A stretch of DNA of 50,340 nt from the NCBI RefSeq assembly GCF_011058165.1, contig NZ_JAALEG010000041.1, forward strand, positions 1-50,340, written 5' to 3'. The position numbers and the translations under genes were made by a program. The notes under the pieces were generated by a model. It was not told the DNA's origin. It ran no database searches and saw only the letters and a program-made list of their open reading frames with translations. The stretch comes from Rhodococcus aetherivorans (GTDB lineage: Bacteria > Actinomycetota > Actinomycetes > Mycobacteriales > Mycobacteriaceae). This document shows positions 7,436 through 17,429 of this stretch, one piece after another (positions within the stretch are counted from its first letter, which is position 1; each line of letters opens with the position of its first letter).

Positions 7436-10204
7436 ATGCCGCGCCCCGACCCCGCCGACCCCTTCGGGACCGCGGCGCTGCGCGAGGGCACCCTGCTGGC
7501 CTGGGCGTCGTCCCCGACGCGGCTGCGGGAGGATGCCGCCACCGAGGCCGATCTCGTCCGGGCCGGCTACCGGGACCGGGTGCTCACCGAACTCGCGCAG
7601 AACGCCGCCGACGCGGCCGCGCGCGCGGGCGTGCCGGGCGCGCTGTGCCTGTGGCGCGACGGCGACGACCTGCACGTCGCGAACACCGGCGCGCCGCTCG
7701 ACGAAGCCGGCGTGCAGGCGCTGACGGCGCTGCGGGCGTCGAGCAAGACCGGCGGGGTCGGCCGGTTCGGGGTCGGCTTCACCGCCGCGGCCGCGGTGAG
7801 CGAGGACATCGAGATCCGTTCGCGGTCCGGCTCGATCCGCTTCTCCGCCGCGCACACCCGGGACGCGCTGGCCGACCGCGGCGTGCCCGCCCCGGAGTCC
7901 GGCATCCCGGTGCTGCGTCTCGCGTGGCCCGCGTCCATGCCGCCGGCGCCCGGCTGGGACACCGAGGTGGTGCTGCGGCTGCGTCCCGGGATCGACGCGG
8001 AGACGCTGCTCGACGGGTTCGCCGCGGAGGCCGTCGACCTGCTCCTCGAGCTGCCCGCACTGGCCGCCGTCACGGTGGGCGGCCGCGAGCTCACCCGCAC
8101 CTGCACCGAAGCCGAGTCCGGACTGCGCGTCGTCGCCGTCGGCGAGCGGACCTGGTGGGAGTACGCCGGGCCCCACGCCCGCTGGCTCGTTCCCGTCGTG
8201 GACGGGGTGGCGGTGCCGGTGCCGCAGGACGTGCTGCGCGCTCCCACCCGCTCCGACGAGGAACTCTCGTTGCCCGCGCTGGTGATCGCCGACGTACCGA
8301 TGCAGCCCGACCGGCGCCGCCTGCTCCCCGGCGCCCCGGTGGCCGGCCTCGCGCGCGGCTACGCCGGCTTCGTCGCGGCGCTGCCGCCGCGGCAGCGGCC
8401 GGCGATGGTTCCGGTTCCCGGCTTCGCGCGCAGCGAGGTCGACGCGCTGCTGCGTGAGGCCGTGCTGCAGGAGTTGCGCGCGCATCCGTGGCTGCCCCCG
8501 GCCGGCGGTGGCGACGATCTGGTCCCGGACCGGGCCACCGCGCTGACCGGTCTCACCGACGAGCTCGCCGCCGTCCTCGCCGACGTCGTGCCCGGCCTGA
8601 TCCGGCCCGATCTGTGCGGGCCGCGGTACGCTGCGGCGCTCGGCGCCGTCGACGTGCACCGCCTCGGGCCGGCGCGGATCGCCGAGCTGCTCGCCGGGGT
8701 CGAGCGCGAGCCTGCGTGGTGGTACCGGCTGTACGAGGCGCTCACCCCGCTGGTCGTCGACTCGGTGGTGGCCGAGGAACTCGCCGCGATCCCGGTGCCG
8801 CTGTCGGACGGCCGCACCGTCACCGGGCCGCGGACCGCCGTGCTGGGCACGGACGTCGGGCATCTGCGCATGCCGTGGGTGCGCCTCGTGCACCCCGACG
8901 CCGCGCATCCCCTGCTCACCCGGCTCGGCGCCGGCACGGTCACGGCGGTGGATCTGCTCGCGGACCCGGCGCTGCTCGCGGCGGTCGAGGACGTCGACGT
9001 CGACGACCACGAGGCGACGGCCGAGCTCGCCGAGGTCGTGCTCCGGCTGGCGGCGCAGGTACCGGCCGAAGCGGTGCCCCGAGAGCTGGGGGCGCTGCTC
9101 CTGCCCGATGCCGACGGCGAACTCGTGCCCGCCGACGAGCTGTTGCTGCCGGGGGCGCCCCTCGCGGATGTGCTGGTCGAGGACGCGCCCTTCGCCACCC
9201 TCGATCCGCAGGTGGCGGAGCAGTACGACGCCGAGGCGCTGCGGGCCGTCGGCGTCGGATGGGGTTTCACGGTGCTGCGTGCCGAGCTGCCCACCGGTCC
9301 CGATCACGACCTGCCCGACGAGGAGCAGTGGTGGGGAACCCTCGACGAGGACCCCGAGTCGCTCGTGGCGGTGCGCGACCTCGACCTCGTCGACGACGCC
9401 CGCTGGGATCGGGCCCTGTCGCTCCTCGTCGCCGAACCCGGCACGGCTGCGGCCCTCGGCGACCGGCGCGGCTACACCGCCTGGTGGCTGCGCACCTACG
9501 CGTCGCTGGGCGGCCGGACCCTCGGGCACCTGCGCGCCCCCGACGACGAGGCATTCGCCGGTCTGCTCGACCCCTGCCCGCACCCGGACGCGGACCGTCT
9601 GCGGCCGTGCCTGGCCGCGACGGGCGTCGAGAGCACGGAGACGGCCGCGCTGCTTCTCGACCGCCTCGCCGCCCCCGACCGCACCCCCGCCCCGGCCGTC
9701 ACCGCCCGCGCCCACGCCGCCCTGGCCGCGGCGAGTGCCGCCGGCATGCTCGACCTCGACGCCCTGCACCTGCCCGACGCCGTCCGCAGCCTCGCCGGGT
9801 CGATCGTCGACGCGGCGGACGCGCTGGTGCTGGACCGGCCGTGGCTCGCCGCCGTGGTGCCCGCCGACCGGCTCGTGCTCGGCGCCCTGCCGACCGCAGC
9901 GGTCCTCGCCGACCTCCTCGACGTCGCCCTCGCCTCGGCCGAGGTGTCCGGACACGTCACCGGCCCGGGCCGCGCGACCGGGTGGCGGAACGAGCCCGCC
10001 GCGGTGCTCGCGGCGGCCGTCGCGCAGCGGCCGTTGCCGCGCGGACCCCTCGTCGTGCACGAGCGACTGACCGTGCGCTGCTCCGGCGCGGTCACCGGCG
10101 AGCGCGACGTCTCGTGGTGGGTCGACGAGAGCGGTACGACGCACTGCACCGGCCCGGGACTGGCCGCCGCCGTCGCGGCGCTCTCGCCGCCGGAGCCACG
10201 ATGA
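7436..10204 (+). CDS. Sacsin-like GHKL ATPase-domain protein
   Basis: This is a 922-residue protein with an N-terminal Hsp90/histidine-kinase-type ATP-binding fold like that of eukaryotic sacsin. Bergerat motifs are visible: N-box LTELAQNAADAA with Asn56, a G1-like ANTGAPLDE (the usual Asp is Asn83), and G2 KTGGVGRFGVGF (105-115). The remaining 700 residues are Leu/Ala/Asp-rich, probably alpha-helical, with no recognisable domain. Related large ATPases occur near DUF3027 genes in actinobacteria; function is not established, and chaperone-like or DNA-associated roles are possible. It starts two bases after the DUF3027 stop and overlaps the PAP2 gene by ATGA, so three genes are coupled. The Asp-to-Asn change could alter adenine recognition. 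Confidence 0.8.
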   Translation: MPRPDPADPFGTAALREGTLLAWASSPTRLREDAATEADLVRAGYRDRVLTELAQNAADAAARAGVPGALCLWRDGDDLHVANTGAPLDEAGVQALTALRASSKTGGVGRFGVGFTAAAAVSEDIEIRSRSGSIRFSAAHTRDALADRGVPAPESGIPVLRLAWPASMPPAPGWDTEVVLRLRPGIDAETLLDGFAAEAVDLLLELPALAAVTVGGRELTRTCTEAESGLRVVAVGERTWWEYAGPHARWLVPVVDGVAVPVPQDVLRAPTRSDEELSLPALVIADVPMQPDRRRLLPGAPVAGLARGYAGFVAALPPRQRPAMVPVPGFARSEVDALLREAVLQELRAHPWLPPAGGGDDLVPDRATALTGLTDELAAVLADVVPGLIRPDLCGPRYAAALGAVDVHRLGPARIAELLAGVEREPAWWYRLYEALTPLVVDSVVAEELAAIPVPLSDGRTVTGPRTAVLGTDVGHLRMPWVRLVHPDAAHPLLTRLGAGTVTAVDLLADPALLAAVEDVDVDDHEATAELAEVVLRLAAQVPAEAVPRELGALLLPDADGELVPADELLLPGAPLADVLVEDAPFATLDPQVAEQYDAEALRAVGVGWGFTVLRAELPTGPDHDLPDEEQWWGTLDEDPESLVAVRDLDLVDDARWDRALSLLVAEPGTAAALGDRRGYTAWWLRTYASLGGRTLGHLRAPDDEAFAGLLDPCPHPDADRLRPCLAATGVESTETAALLLDRLAAPDRTPAPAVTARAHAALAAASAAGMLDLDALHLPDAVRSLAGSIVDAADALVLDRPWLAAVVPADRLVLGALPTAAVLADLLDVALASAEVSGHVTGPGRATGWRNEPAAVLAAAVAQRPLPRGPLVVHERLTVRCSGAVTGERDVSWWVDESGTTHCTGPGLAAAVAALSPPEPR

Positions 10205-10740
10205 GCATCGACACGACGACCCTCGACGGCGTGGTGGAGCTCCGCGAACCCGCGCTGACCGCCGTCGTCACCGCCGTCACCCACACCGGCGGTACCGTCG
10301 CCGTCGCCGTGGTCACGACGGCGCTGACGATGCTCATGCTGCGCGCGGGCCGTCGCGACGATGCGCTGCTCCTGTCCGCGACGATCCTGACGGGCTGGCC
10401 GCTGATGAGCCTGCTCAAGCTGCAGTTCGGGCGGGAGCGCCCGCCGCAGCCCGCGCGCCTCGTCGAGCTGACCACCCACTCGTTCCCGTCCGGCCACGCC
10501 ATGATGACCGCGATGCTGGCGACGGTGCTCGCCGTCGTGATCGCCCGGCAGTCGCCGCCCGGCAGCCGCCGGGCGCTCGTGGCGTACTGCGCCCTGGGCG
10601 CCTACACGCTCGCGGTCGGGCTCTCGCGGGTCTATCTCGCGGCCCACTGGCTGACCGACGTCGTCGCCGGGTGGCTGCTGGGGTCGTTGTGGGCGCTGCT
10701 GTGGGTGGGGTTGATCACGCGGGTGCGGGCCCGGCTGTGA
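10201..10740 (+). CDS. PAP2-family phosphatase, integral membrane
   Basis: This 179-residue protein has about five membrane segments and all three signature motifs of the acid phosphatase/PAP2 superfamily: KLQFGRERP (73-81), PSGH (96-99) and SRVYLAAHWLTD (142-153), with His99 and His149 as the catalytic pair. Such enzymes hydrolyse lipid-linked phosphates such as undecaprenyl pyrophosphate, decaprenyl-phosphoribose precursors or phosphatidate on the outer face of the membrane. Substrate cannot be read from sequence. The ATG overlaps the stop of the GHKL ATPase gene by four bases. A lipid-carrier role would fit the envelope theme of the window. Confidence 0.9.
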   Translation: MSIDTTTLDGVVELREPALTAVVTAVTHTGGTVAVAVVTTALTMLMLRAGRRDDALLLSATILTGWPLMSLLKLQFGRERPPQPARLVELTTHSFPSGHAMMTAMLATVLAVVIARQSPPGSRRALVAYCALGAYTLAVGLSRVYLAAHWLTDVVAGWLLGSLWALLWVGLITRVRARL

Positions 10741-10777
10741 CCGCGGCCGTGGGGCCGGGCGGCGTGGGACCCGCTCG

Positions 10778-11026
10778 TCAGTCCAGTCCGACCTGCGCGC
10801 CGCGCCGACCCAGCCGGGCGGCCCGGCGCTGCACGAGGTAGACGGCGAATCCCAAGAGCCCCACGATGATTCCCGCTACGCACACGGGCAGGGCGGCCGG
10901 CCACCGGTCGCCCGTGGCAAGTACGACGATCGTCGCCACCGTCCACAGTGCCGTGCCGATCGCCAGCGCGGGACGGGGATCGGCGAGGCGCCGTGTCCGC
11001 TCGGCAACCGTTTGCGCGTCGTTCAC
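10778..11026 (-). CDS. DUF2530 family small membrane protein (Rv0879c-like)
   Basis: This 82-residue protein has two transmembrane segments (about 22-39, ALAIGTALWTVATIVVLA, and 44-67) and a short Arg-rich C-terminus (QRRAARLGRRG). It fits the actinobacterial DUF2530 family in size and topology and sits where Rv0879c does relative to the MarR and TrmH genes. The function is unknown. The start is a GTG at 11026. It is convergent with the PAP2 gene (37 bp gap, no strong hairpin seen) and divergent from the permease gene. Confidence 0.7.
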   Translation of the reverse strand: MNDAQTVAERTRRLADPRPALAIGTALWTVATIVVLATGDRWPAALPVCVAGIIVGLLGFAVYLVQRRAARLGRRGAQVGLD

Positions 11027-11101
11027 GATTTCAGGCTAGTCCAGCCCGATTGCAATAATCTCCCGTTGCGACGCAGCCCCCATCCCAGAGCGGAAGTCGA
11101 T

Positions 11102-12586
11102 ATGGCCCAATCCTCAGAGCGGAAGTCCGGCACGGCGGTCGGCACCTCGTTCCTCGACACCTACTTCAAGATCACCGAACGGGGATCGACGGTCTCGCGG
11201 GAGGTGCGCGGCGGCGTCGTCACGTTCGTCGCGATGGCCTACATCGTGGTGCTCAATCCGCTGATCCTGGGCAGCTTCTCCCCGGACGACGCCTCGGCCA
11301 AGGTCGACGTGCTCGGCAACATACTGCCCATCAACCAGGTCGCCGCCGTCACCGCGCTGGTGGCCGGACTGATGAGCATCGTCTTCGGCGTCGTCGCCAA
11401 CTATCCGTTCGCCATCGCGGCCGGCCTGGGTATCAACACCCTGCTGGCGGTCACCATCGCACCCCAGGTCACCTGGCCCGAAGCGATGGGCCTCGTGGTG
11501 ATCGACGGCATCATCATCGTGGTCCTCGCCCTCACCGGCTTCCGCACCGCCGTGTTCAACGCGATCCCGCCCGAGCTGAAGGCGGCCATCGCGGCCGGCA
11601 TCGGCGCGTTCATCGCCCTGATCGGCATGGTCGACGCCGGATTCGTGCGCCGCCTGCCGGACGCGGCCGGCACCACCGTCCCCGTCGGGCTGGGCATCGA
11701 CGGCTCGATCGCGTCGTGGCCGACCGCCGTGTTCGTGTTCGGTGTGCTGCTCATGGGTGTGCTCATCGTGCGCCGGGTGCCCGGCGGGCTGCTGATCGGC
11801 ATCGTCGTGACCACGGTGGTCGCCGCGATCGTCGAGGCGGTCGCCGGGGTCGGGCCGTCGCAGGGCACCAACCCGAAGGGCTGGAATCTGAGCACGCCGG
11901 AGGTGCCGGACACGGTGGCCGGCGTGCCGGATCTGAGCCTGGTGGGCAACGTCGACCTCTTCGGCGCGTTCACCCGGATCGGCGTGATCGCCGCGACGCT
12001 GCTCGTGTTCACCCTCGTCCTCGCCAACTTCTTCGACGCGATGGGCACGATGACCGGTCTCGGTAAGGAGGCCGGTCTCGCCGACAAGGACGGCAACCTG
12101 CCCGGTATCGGCCGTGCCCTCGTCGTCGAAGGCACCGGGGCCATCGCCGGCGGCGTGGGATCCGCATCGTCGAACACGGTGTTCGTCGAGTCCGCCTCCG
12201 GCATCGCCGAGGGTGCGCGCACCGGCCTGGCGAACGTGGTGACCGGCGTGCTGTTCCTCGCCGCGATGTTCCTCACCCCGCTCTACGAGATGGTGCCCGT
12301 CGAGGCCGCCGCCCCGGCCCTCGTGGTGGTGGGTGCCCTGATGATCGGGCAGGTCCGCGACATCGACTTCACGCAGTTCGCCGTCGCGTTGCCGGCGTTC
12401 CTCACGATCGTCGTCATGCCGTTCACGTACTCGATCGCCAACGGGATCGGCGTCGGCTTCATCACGTGGGTGGTCCTGCACGCGGCGGCCGGGAAGGCGC
12501 GGGCGGTGCACCCGCTGCTGTGGGTGGTGGCGGGCTTGTTCGTCGCCTACTTCGCGGTGGACCCGATCACCGAACTGCTCACCTGA
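11102..12586 (+). CDS. NCS2-family purine/xanthine permease (AzgA type)
   Basis: This 494-residue membrane protein has about 12-14 hydrophobic segments and belongs to the AzgA-like branch of nucleobase:cation symporters (guanine/hypoxanthine/adenine uptake). Family features are FKITERGSTVSREVRGGVVT at the N-terminus, AMAYIVVLNP, PFAIAAGLGINTLLA, and the segment with FFDAMGTMTGLGKEAG followed by GAIAGGVGSASSNTVFVESA. The ATG at 11102 follows GGAAG and gives the usual family N-terminus. An upstream in-frame ATG at 11012 would overlap the divergent gene and is not preferred. No purine riboswitch is visible upstream. Confidence 0.88.
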   Translation: MAQSSERKSGTAVGTSFLDTYFKITERGSTVSREVRGGVVTFVAMAYIVVLNPLILGSFSPDDASAKVDVLGNILPINQVAAVTALVAGLMSIVFGVVANYPFAIAAGLGINTLLAVTIAPQVTWPEAMGLVVIDGIIIVVLALTGFRTAVFNAIPPELKAAIAAGIGAFIALIGMVDAGFVRRLPDAAGTTVPVGLGIDGSIASWPTAVFVFGVLLMGVLIVRRVPGGLLIGIVVTTVVAAIVEAVAGVGPSQGTNPKGWNLSTPEVPDTVAGVPDLSLVGNVDLFGAFTRIGVIAATLLVFTLVLANFFDAMGTMTGLGKEAGLADKDGNLPGIGRALVVEGTGAIAGGVGSASSNTVFVESASGIAEGARTGLANVVTGVLFLAAMFLTPLYEMVPVEAAAPALVVVGALMIGQVRDIDFTQFAVALPAFLTIVVMPFTYSIANGIGVGFITWVVLHAAAGKARAVHPLLWVVAGLFVAYFAVDPITELLT

Positions 12587-12629
12587 CACACGGCGCGATG
12601 TGTCCGGTCGGTCCCGTATTGTGCACGCC

Positions 12630-13061
12630 ATGACATCGGAACATCGCACGCTCGCCGGCGACCTCTCGTTGGCAGTTGTGCGCCTGACGCGCCATTTGCG
12701 GGGGCGGCGCTCCGATTCCCGGGTTTCCCTGACTCAGCTGTCGGCAATGACCACGCTGAGGCAGGAGGGAGCGATGACCCCCGGCGCGCTGGCCGCGCGC
12801 GAGAAGGTTCAGCCGCCGTCCATGACGCGGGTGATCGCATCGCTCGACGAGCTCGGGCTCGTCGAGCGGACTCCGCATCCCACGGACGGCCGGCAGGTCA
12901 TCGTCTCGCTCTCGGATGCGGGCCTGGCACTGCTGGTCGACGAGCAGCAGGCCCGCGAGGCGTGGCTGACCGAACGGCTGGCCACGCTGGACGAGGACCA
13001 CCTCGCCACGTTGCAGGACGCCGTGGGCATCATCAACAAGCTGGTCAGCGAAGCGGAGTGA
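12630..13061 (+). CDS. MarR-family transcriptional regulator (Rv0880-like)
   Basis: This is a 143-residue winged-helix regulator. The core runs VSLTQLSAMTTLRQEGAMTPGALAAREKV, the recognition helix PPSMTRVIASLDELGLVER and the wing HPTDGRQVIVSLSDAG. Length and position (just before the TrmH gene) match Rv0880, which is also 143 aa. MarR proteins are dimeric repressors released by small aromatic or oxidising ligands. The ATG at 12630 was chosen over upstream in-frame codons because the family starts close to it and the upstream ten codons carry no domain. Targets are not obvious; autoregulation or control of the permease is possible. Confidence 0.85.
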   Translation: MTSEHRTLAGDLSLAVVRLTRHLRGRRSDSRVSLTQLSAMTTLRQEGAMTPGALAAREKVQPPSMTRVIASLDELGLVERTPHPTDGRQVIVSLSDAGLALLVDEQQAREAWLTERLATLDEDHLATLQDAVGIINKLVSEAE

Positions 13062-13165
13062 GCCGGTCCGGGCCCGTAGGGCGAGTCTGCGCCCGGACGG
13101 CACGGGGTAGCGCGGAGCGAGAACCCGCCGACGAGACTCCGGTGTGACCTGGGAGAATCGACGGC

Positions 13166-13972
13166 GTGGTTCACGTCATCGACATCGAGGATCCCGCCGA
13201 CCCCCGGCTGGACGACTTCCGAGACCTCAACTCGTCGGATCGCCGGCCGGACCTGCCCGCGGGCAAGGGCCTGGTGATCGCGGAGGGCGTGCTCGTCGTG
13301 CAGCGGATGCTCGATTCGCGGTTCGCGCCGGGCGGCCTGCTCGGGGTGGATCGCCGTCTCGGTGAACTCGCCGACGACCTGCGCGACGTCGACGTGCCGT
13401 TCTACCGCACCTCGGCCGAGGTGATGGCCGAGGTCGTCGGCTTCCATCTCAACCGCGGGGTGCTCGCCGCGGCGCACCGGCCGCCGGCGCTCGACCTCGA
13501 CGACGTCCTCGAGAAGGCCACCACCGTCGCGGTGCTCGAGGGCGTGAACGACCACGAGAACCTCGGCTCGATGTTCCGCAACGCCGCCGGCCTGGGCGTC
13601 GATGCCGTCCTGTTCGGCAAGGGCTGCGCCGACCCGCTGTACCGGCGGGCGGTGCGGGTGTCGATGGGGCACGTGCTGCGGGTTCCGTTCGCGCACGTCG
13701 AGCGGTGGCCGTACGACCTGGACCGGTTGCGGGCGCGGGACTTCCAGCTCATCTCGCTCACGCCGAACCCCGAGGCCGTGCCGCTGGCCGAGGCCATGAC
13801 GGGGGAGAAGGTCGCCCTGCTCCTCGGCGCCGAGGGCCCGGGGCTGACCGAGCACGCGATGCGCGCGACGGACGTGCGGGCACGCATTCCGATGGCGCCG
13901 GGCACCGACTCGCTCAACGTCGCCACGGCCGCGGCGATGGCGTTCTACGAGCGGGTACGGCTCCCGCGGTGA
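13166..13972 (+). CDS. TrmH/SpoU-family RNA 2'-O-methyltransferase (Rv0881-like)
   Basis: This 268-residue SAM-dependent methyltransferase with a SPOUT knot methylates a ribose in tRNA or rRNA. The three SPOUT motifs are visible: NDHENLGSMFRNAAGLGVDA (about 129-148), LLLGAEGPGLT (about 213-223), and SLNVATAAAMAFYE near the C-terminus. The N-terminal 100 residues form the substrate-binding subdomain. The start is GTG at 13166; the stop overlaps the next gene as GTGA. Target nucleotide is not deducible. The neighbours match the M. tuberculosis order Rv0880-Rv0881-Rv0882. Confidence 0.88.
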   Translation: MVHVIDIEDPADPRLDDFRDLNSSDRRPDLPAGKGLVIAEGVLVVQRMLDSRFAPGGLLGVDRRLGELADDLRDVDVPFYRTSAEVMAEVVGFHLNRGVLAAAHRPPALDLDDVLEKATTVAVLEGVNDHENLGSMFRNAAGLGVDAVLFGKGCADPLYRRAVRVSMGHVLRVPFAHVERWPYDLDRLRARDFQLISLTPNPEAVPLAEAMTGEKVALLLGAEGPGLTEHAMRATDVRARIPMAPGTDSLNVATAAAMAFYERVRLPR

Positions 13973-14250
13973 CCGCACCCCTGCGCGCCCCGTCGACGCC
14001 GTGGTCGACGGGGCTGACGCTGACGGGCTTCGCCCTCGTCGTCACCGTCGTCACGATCGTCGCGTTCGGGCTCGAGCTCGGGCGCGTGCACCCCCTGCTC
14101 GCGGTGATCGTCAACCTCGTCGCCGCGGCCGGGATCGCCCCGACCCTGTGGTGGTGGCGGCGGGTGCCGCTGTGGCGGTGGATCGTCGCAGGTGTCGCGG
14201 CCGGAGTTCCGGTCGGCTGGATCGTGCTGCTCGGCGTGACGACGTTCTGA
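13969..14250 (+). CDS. Small membrane protein, two to three helices (Rv0882-like)
   Basis: This 93-residue membrane protein starts at a GTG that overlaps the TrmH stop by four bases. Hydrophobic segments lie at about 15-35 (LTGFALVVTVVTIVAFGLEL), 40-60 and 66-90, the last two separated by WWWRRVPLWRW. The family is unnamed but conserved next to the methyltransferase gene in mycolic-acid actinomycetes. Function is unknown. Coupling to a methyltransferase is probably a matter of operon economy, not shared function. Confidence 0.72.
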   Translation: MTAPLRAPSTPWSTGLTLTGFALVVTVVTIVAFGLELGRVHPLLAVIVNLVAAAGIAPTLWWWRRVPLWRWIVAGVAAGVPVGWIVLLGVTTF

Positions 14251-14266
14251 GCGGCTCCGCAGCCGC
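14251..14266 (+). terminator. Short hairpin after the TrmH operon
   Basis: GCGGCT (14251-14256) pairs with AGCCGC (14261-14266) around a four-base loop, directly after the stop codon and before a convergent gene. There is no T-tract. Confidence 0.4.
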
Positions 14267-14295
14267 GCGCGACACCGGACGGACCCGCCGGCTGG

Positions 14296-15045
14296 CTATT
14301 CGGCGTGCGGGTGACCGGACAGCGCGCGACCGCGTGCGGAGGTCCGTCGCGGCCACCACCACCGTCGCGCGGGCGGGCGAGCCGGCTCGTCGCGTGCGGT
14401 GGGCGGTCGCTCGCCCTCGCGGTACAACTCGAAGCCCCACACCTCGATCTCGTGGGGGTCGAGCTCGCCGCCGGCGCGGCCCGTGTAGCGGAACCCGAGC
14501 CACGCGGCGTTGGCGGCCTCGGCGAACCGGCGGGGGTGGAACGGCAGCGCCTGCGGATCGGGCAGCACGTCCAGCGGCCAGCGGATGGGGAACTCCCCAC
14601 CCCAGAACGGCCGCTCCCACACGAACGGCAGGCCGTCGTCCTCGGCGATGTCGACGGGCGTGGCGTCGAACGCCCGTCGCAGCATGCCGCGCCGCCAGGC
14701 CCCGACGGCGCCGCGCGCCCCGGTGGGGTCCGACACGACGAGGTAGGTGTTCTCGGAAGCGACGGTGCGCCTCCAGCTTTCGGGTAGCTGCGACGGACGC
14801 GTGGCTGCGAGGTCCGGGCTGCACACCACCGTCACCCCGGGGAAGCTGCCCACGTAGACCCGGCCGGGGTCACCGGCCGCGGCCTGCGCGAGCGGCACCC
14901 GGTCCAGCGGCTCGGACGACATCCCGGGGTGCAGCCGCCCGACGAGTGCGTGGGCCGTCTTCCGGTCGGCCCGCGCGGCGCGCAGCACCGCACCGGGGTC
15001 GGGGGCGTCGACGTACCAGATGGTCGACACGGCCGCCGCCACCAT
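14296..15045 (-). CDS. Conserved hypothetical protein, possibly DUF6928-like
   Basis: This 249-residue soluble protein begins with a beta-strand-like stretch, STIWYVDAPDPGAVLRAA, then GVTVVCSPDLAATRPSQLPES, followed by a Trp/Phe/Pro-rich region (FVWERPFWGGEFPIRWPLD, FAEAANAAWLGFRY). The last 35 residues are basic and Pro/Trp-rich. Overall layout resembles the actinobacterial DUF6928 family, but I am not certain. It begins 15 bp after the sepH stop on the same strand, so the two are probably one operon. Function is unknown. Convergent with the small membrane protein gene. Confidence 0.6.
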   Translation of the reverse strand: MVAAAVSTIWYVDAPDPGAVLRAARADRKTAHALVGRLHPGMSSEPLDRVPLAQAAAGDPGRVYVGSFPGVTVVCSPDLAATRPSQLPESWRRTVASENTYLVVSDPTGARGAVGAWRRGMLRRAFDATPVDIAEDDGLPFVWERPFWGGEFPIRWPLDVLPDPQALPFHPRRFAEAANAAWLGFRYTGRAGGELDPHEIEVWGFELYREGERPPTARDEPARPPARRWWWPRRTSARGRALSGHPHAE

Positions 15046-15060
15046 CGGTGGGCCCGAACC

Positions 15061-15951
15061 TCAGACGCGCCCGTTGCTGCGCACGCCGAGCAGCACGTCG
15101 TCCCACGAGGGGAGGGCGGGCTTGCCCCGCTTGTCCTTGCCCGGGCTCTGCTGCGGCGCCAGCTTCGGCCGGTCCTCCTCCGCGTCGGGCTCGGGCAGGC
15201 CCGCCGCCATGGGCCGGACCTCCTCGACCTCCGCGTCGATCACCGCGGGCGGCGGATCGAGGGTGATCGCCTCGGCGACGACGTCCTCCCGGTCGGGCCC
15301 GTCGTTGTCTCCGCTGTCGTCGACGTCGCGCGCCGTGTACACCGGCGTGAGGCAGCGCAGCGGCCGCCCGCAGTCCGGGTCGATCAGCTCGGTGGCGGTG
15401 TCGTCGAGCGGGAGGATCGTGCCGCCGTGCGCATCGGGCTGGTAGCGCCAGTGCGCGGTGTTGGTGGACCGGCCGGCGGCCCACTGCAGCTGGGCCACCC
15501 AGTGGCCCTCGTCGTCGCGCCACGCGTCCCACGTGGCGGCGTCGATGCTGTGCCCTCGCGCCCGGAACGCCTGGGCGACGATCTCGGCGAGGGTGTGCAC
15601 GGCCGGGCCGTCCGGGCGCACCGGATGTCCCTGCTGGGCCATCTCGGCCGCGCGGGAGCGTTCGAGCAGCACCGGGTAGGCGAACCGCTCCACCTTCGCG
15701 AGCGGGATCCCGGCCTCCTCGGCGACCTGCTCGACGGACGCGCCGGAGCGGATGCGGGCCTGGATCTCGCGGGGGCGCAGCTGGCTGGTGGTCTCGATCT
15801 GGATCTGCCCGAGGCGGGCGAGGTCACCGCGGGAGGCGGCGCGGAGCGTGTCGTCGATCGGGATGCGGAATCTGTCGCCGTTTTCGGGATCGGCAAGCAC
15901 GACGTGCGTTCCGTCGGGCTCGAGGCCGACCACTCGAAGCTCTCGCACCAT
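15061..15951 (-). CDS. sepH: Septation protein SepH (DUF3071)
   Basis: This 296-residue protein has the actinobacterial SepH layout: N-terminal DUF3071 domain with MVRELRVVGLEPDGTHVVL, a helix-turn-helix-like region LRPREIQARIRSGASVEQVA (about 59-78) leading to EAGIPLAKVERFAYPVLLER, and a long acidic, disordered C-terminus ending in the conserved block ALPSWDDVLLGVRSNGRV. SepH stimulates FtsZ assembly at the division site in Streptomyces and mycobacteria. The ATG at 15951 follows a strong GAGGAGG. It lies just downstream of serC on the same strand, as in M. tuberculosis (Rv0883c/Rv0884c), with 242 bp between, which holds no gene that I can support. Confidence 0.92.
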   Translation of the reverse strand: MVRELRVVGLEPDGTHVVLADPENGDRFRIPIDDTLRAASRGDLARLGQIQIETTSQLRPREIQARIRSGASVEQVAEEAGIPLAKVERFAYPVLLERSRAAEMAQQGHPVRPDGPAVHTLAEIVAQAFRARGHSIDAATWDAWRDDEGHWVAQLQWAAGRSTNTAHWRYQPDAHGGTILPLDDTATELIDPDCGRPLRCLTPVYTARDVDDSGDNDGPDREDVVAEAITLDPPPAVIDAEVEEVRPMAAGLPEPDAEEDRPKLAPQQSPGKDKRGKPALPSWDDVLLGVRSNGRV

Positions 15952-16193
15952 GACCTCCTCGCGGGGAATCGCGATTGACCCGCCCGACTGTAACGGACTC
16001 GTGACCCCTGCGGAGCAGGACACGCCGACACGCCGGGGGACCCTGTGGCACGAATCCGTCGACGTGGCGCTATTGTCCAAGGTTTCCCCGAAAGTCTCTA
16101 CTACTCGTCGAGAGTTTGGGAGGTGTGCGGGACGGCGAGCGGGGCCGGACCCGACCCGGATCCGACCCCGCCCCGAACGGTTGCGCTACCGCC

Positions 16194-17429
<1,236 letters not shown>

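Noticed and set aside
7010-10144. A 1044-codon open frame on the minus strand opposite the sacsin-like gene
   Set aside because: It is a high-GC shadow: long antisense frames are expected here, it has no recognisable motif, and the plus strand has a complete gene with ATPase motifs and operon coupling.
11086-11127. A 13-nt direct repeat CAGAGCGGAAGTC before and after the permease start codon
   Set aside because: Its first copy includes the ribosome binding site; with only two copies and no palindrome I cannot assign a function.
15952-16193. Gap between serC and sepH checked for a small gene or RNA
   Set aside because: The only frames are short and run into the antisense of serC. TACAGT near 15990 may be a sepH -10, but no -35 is convincing.
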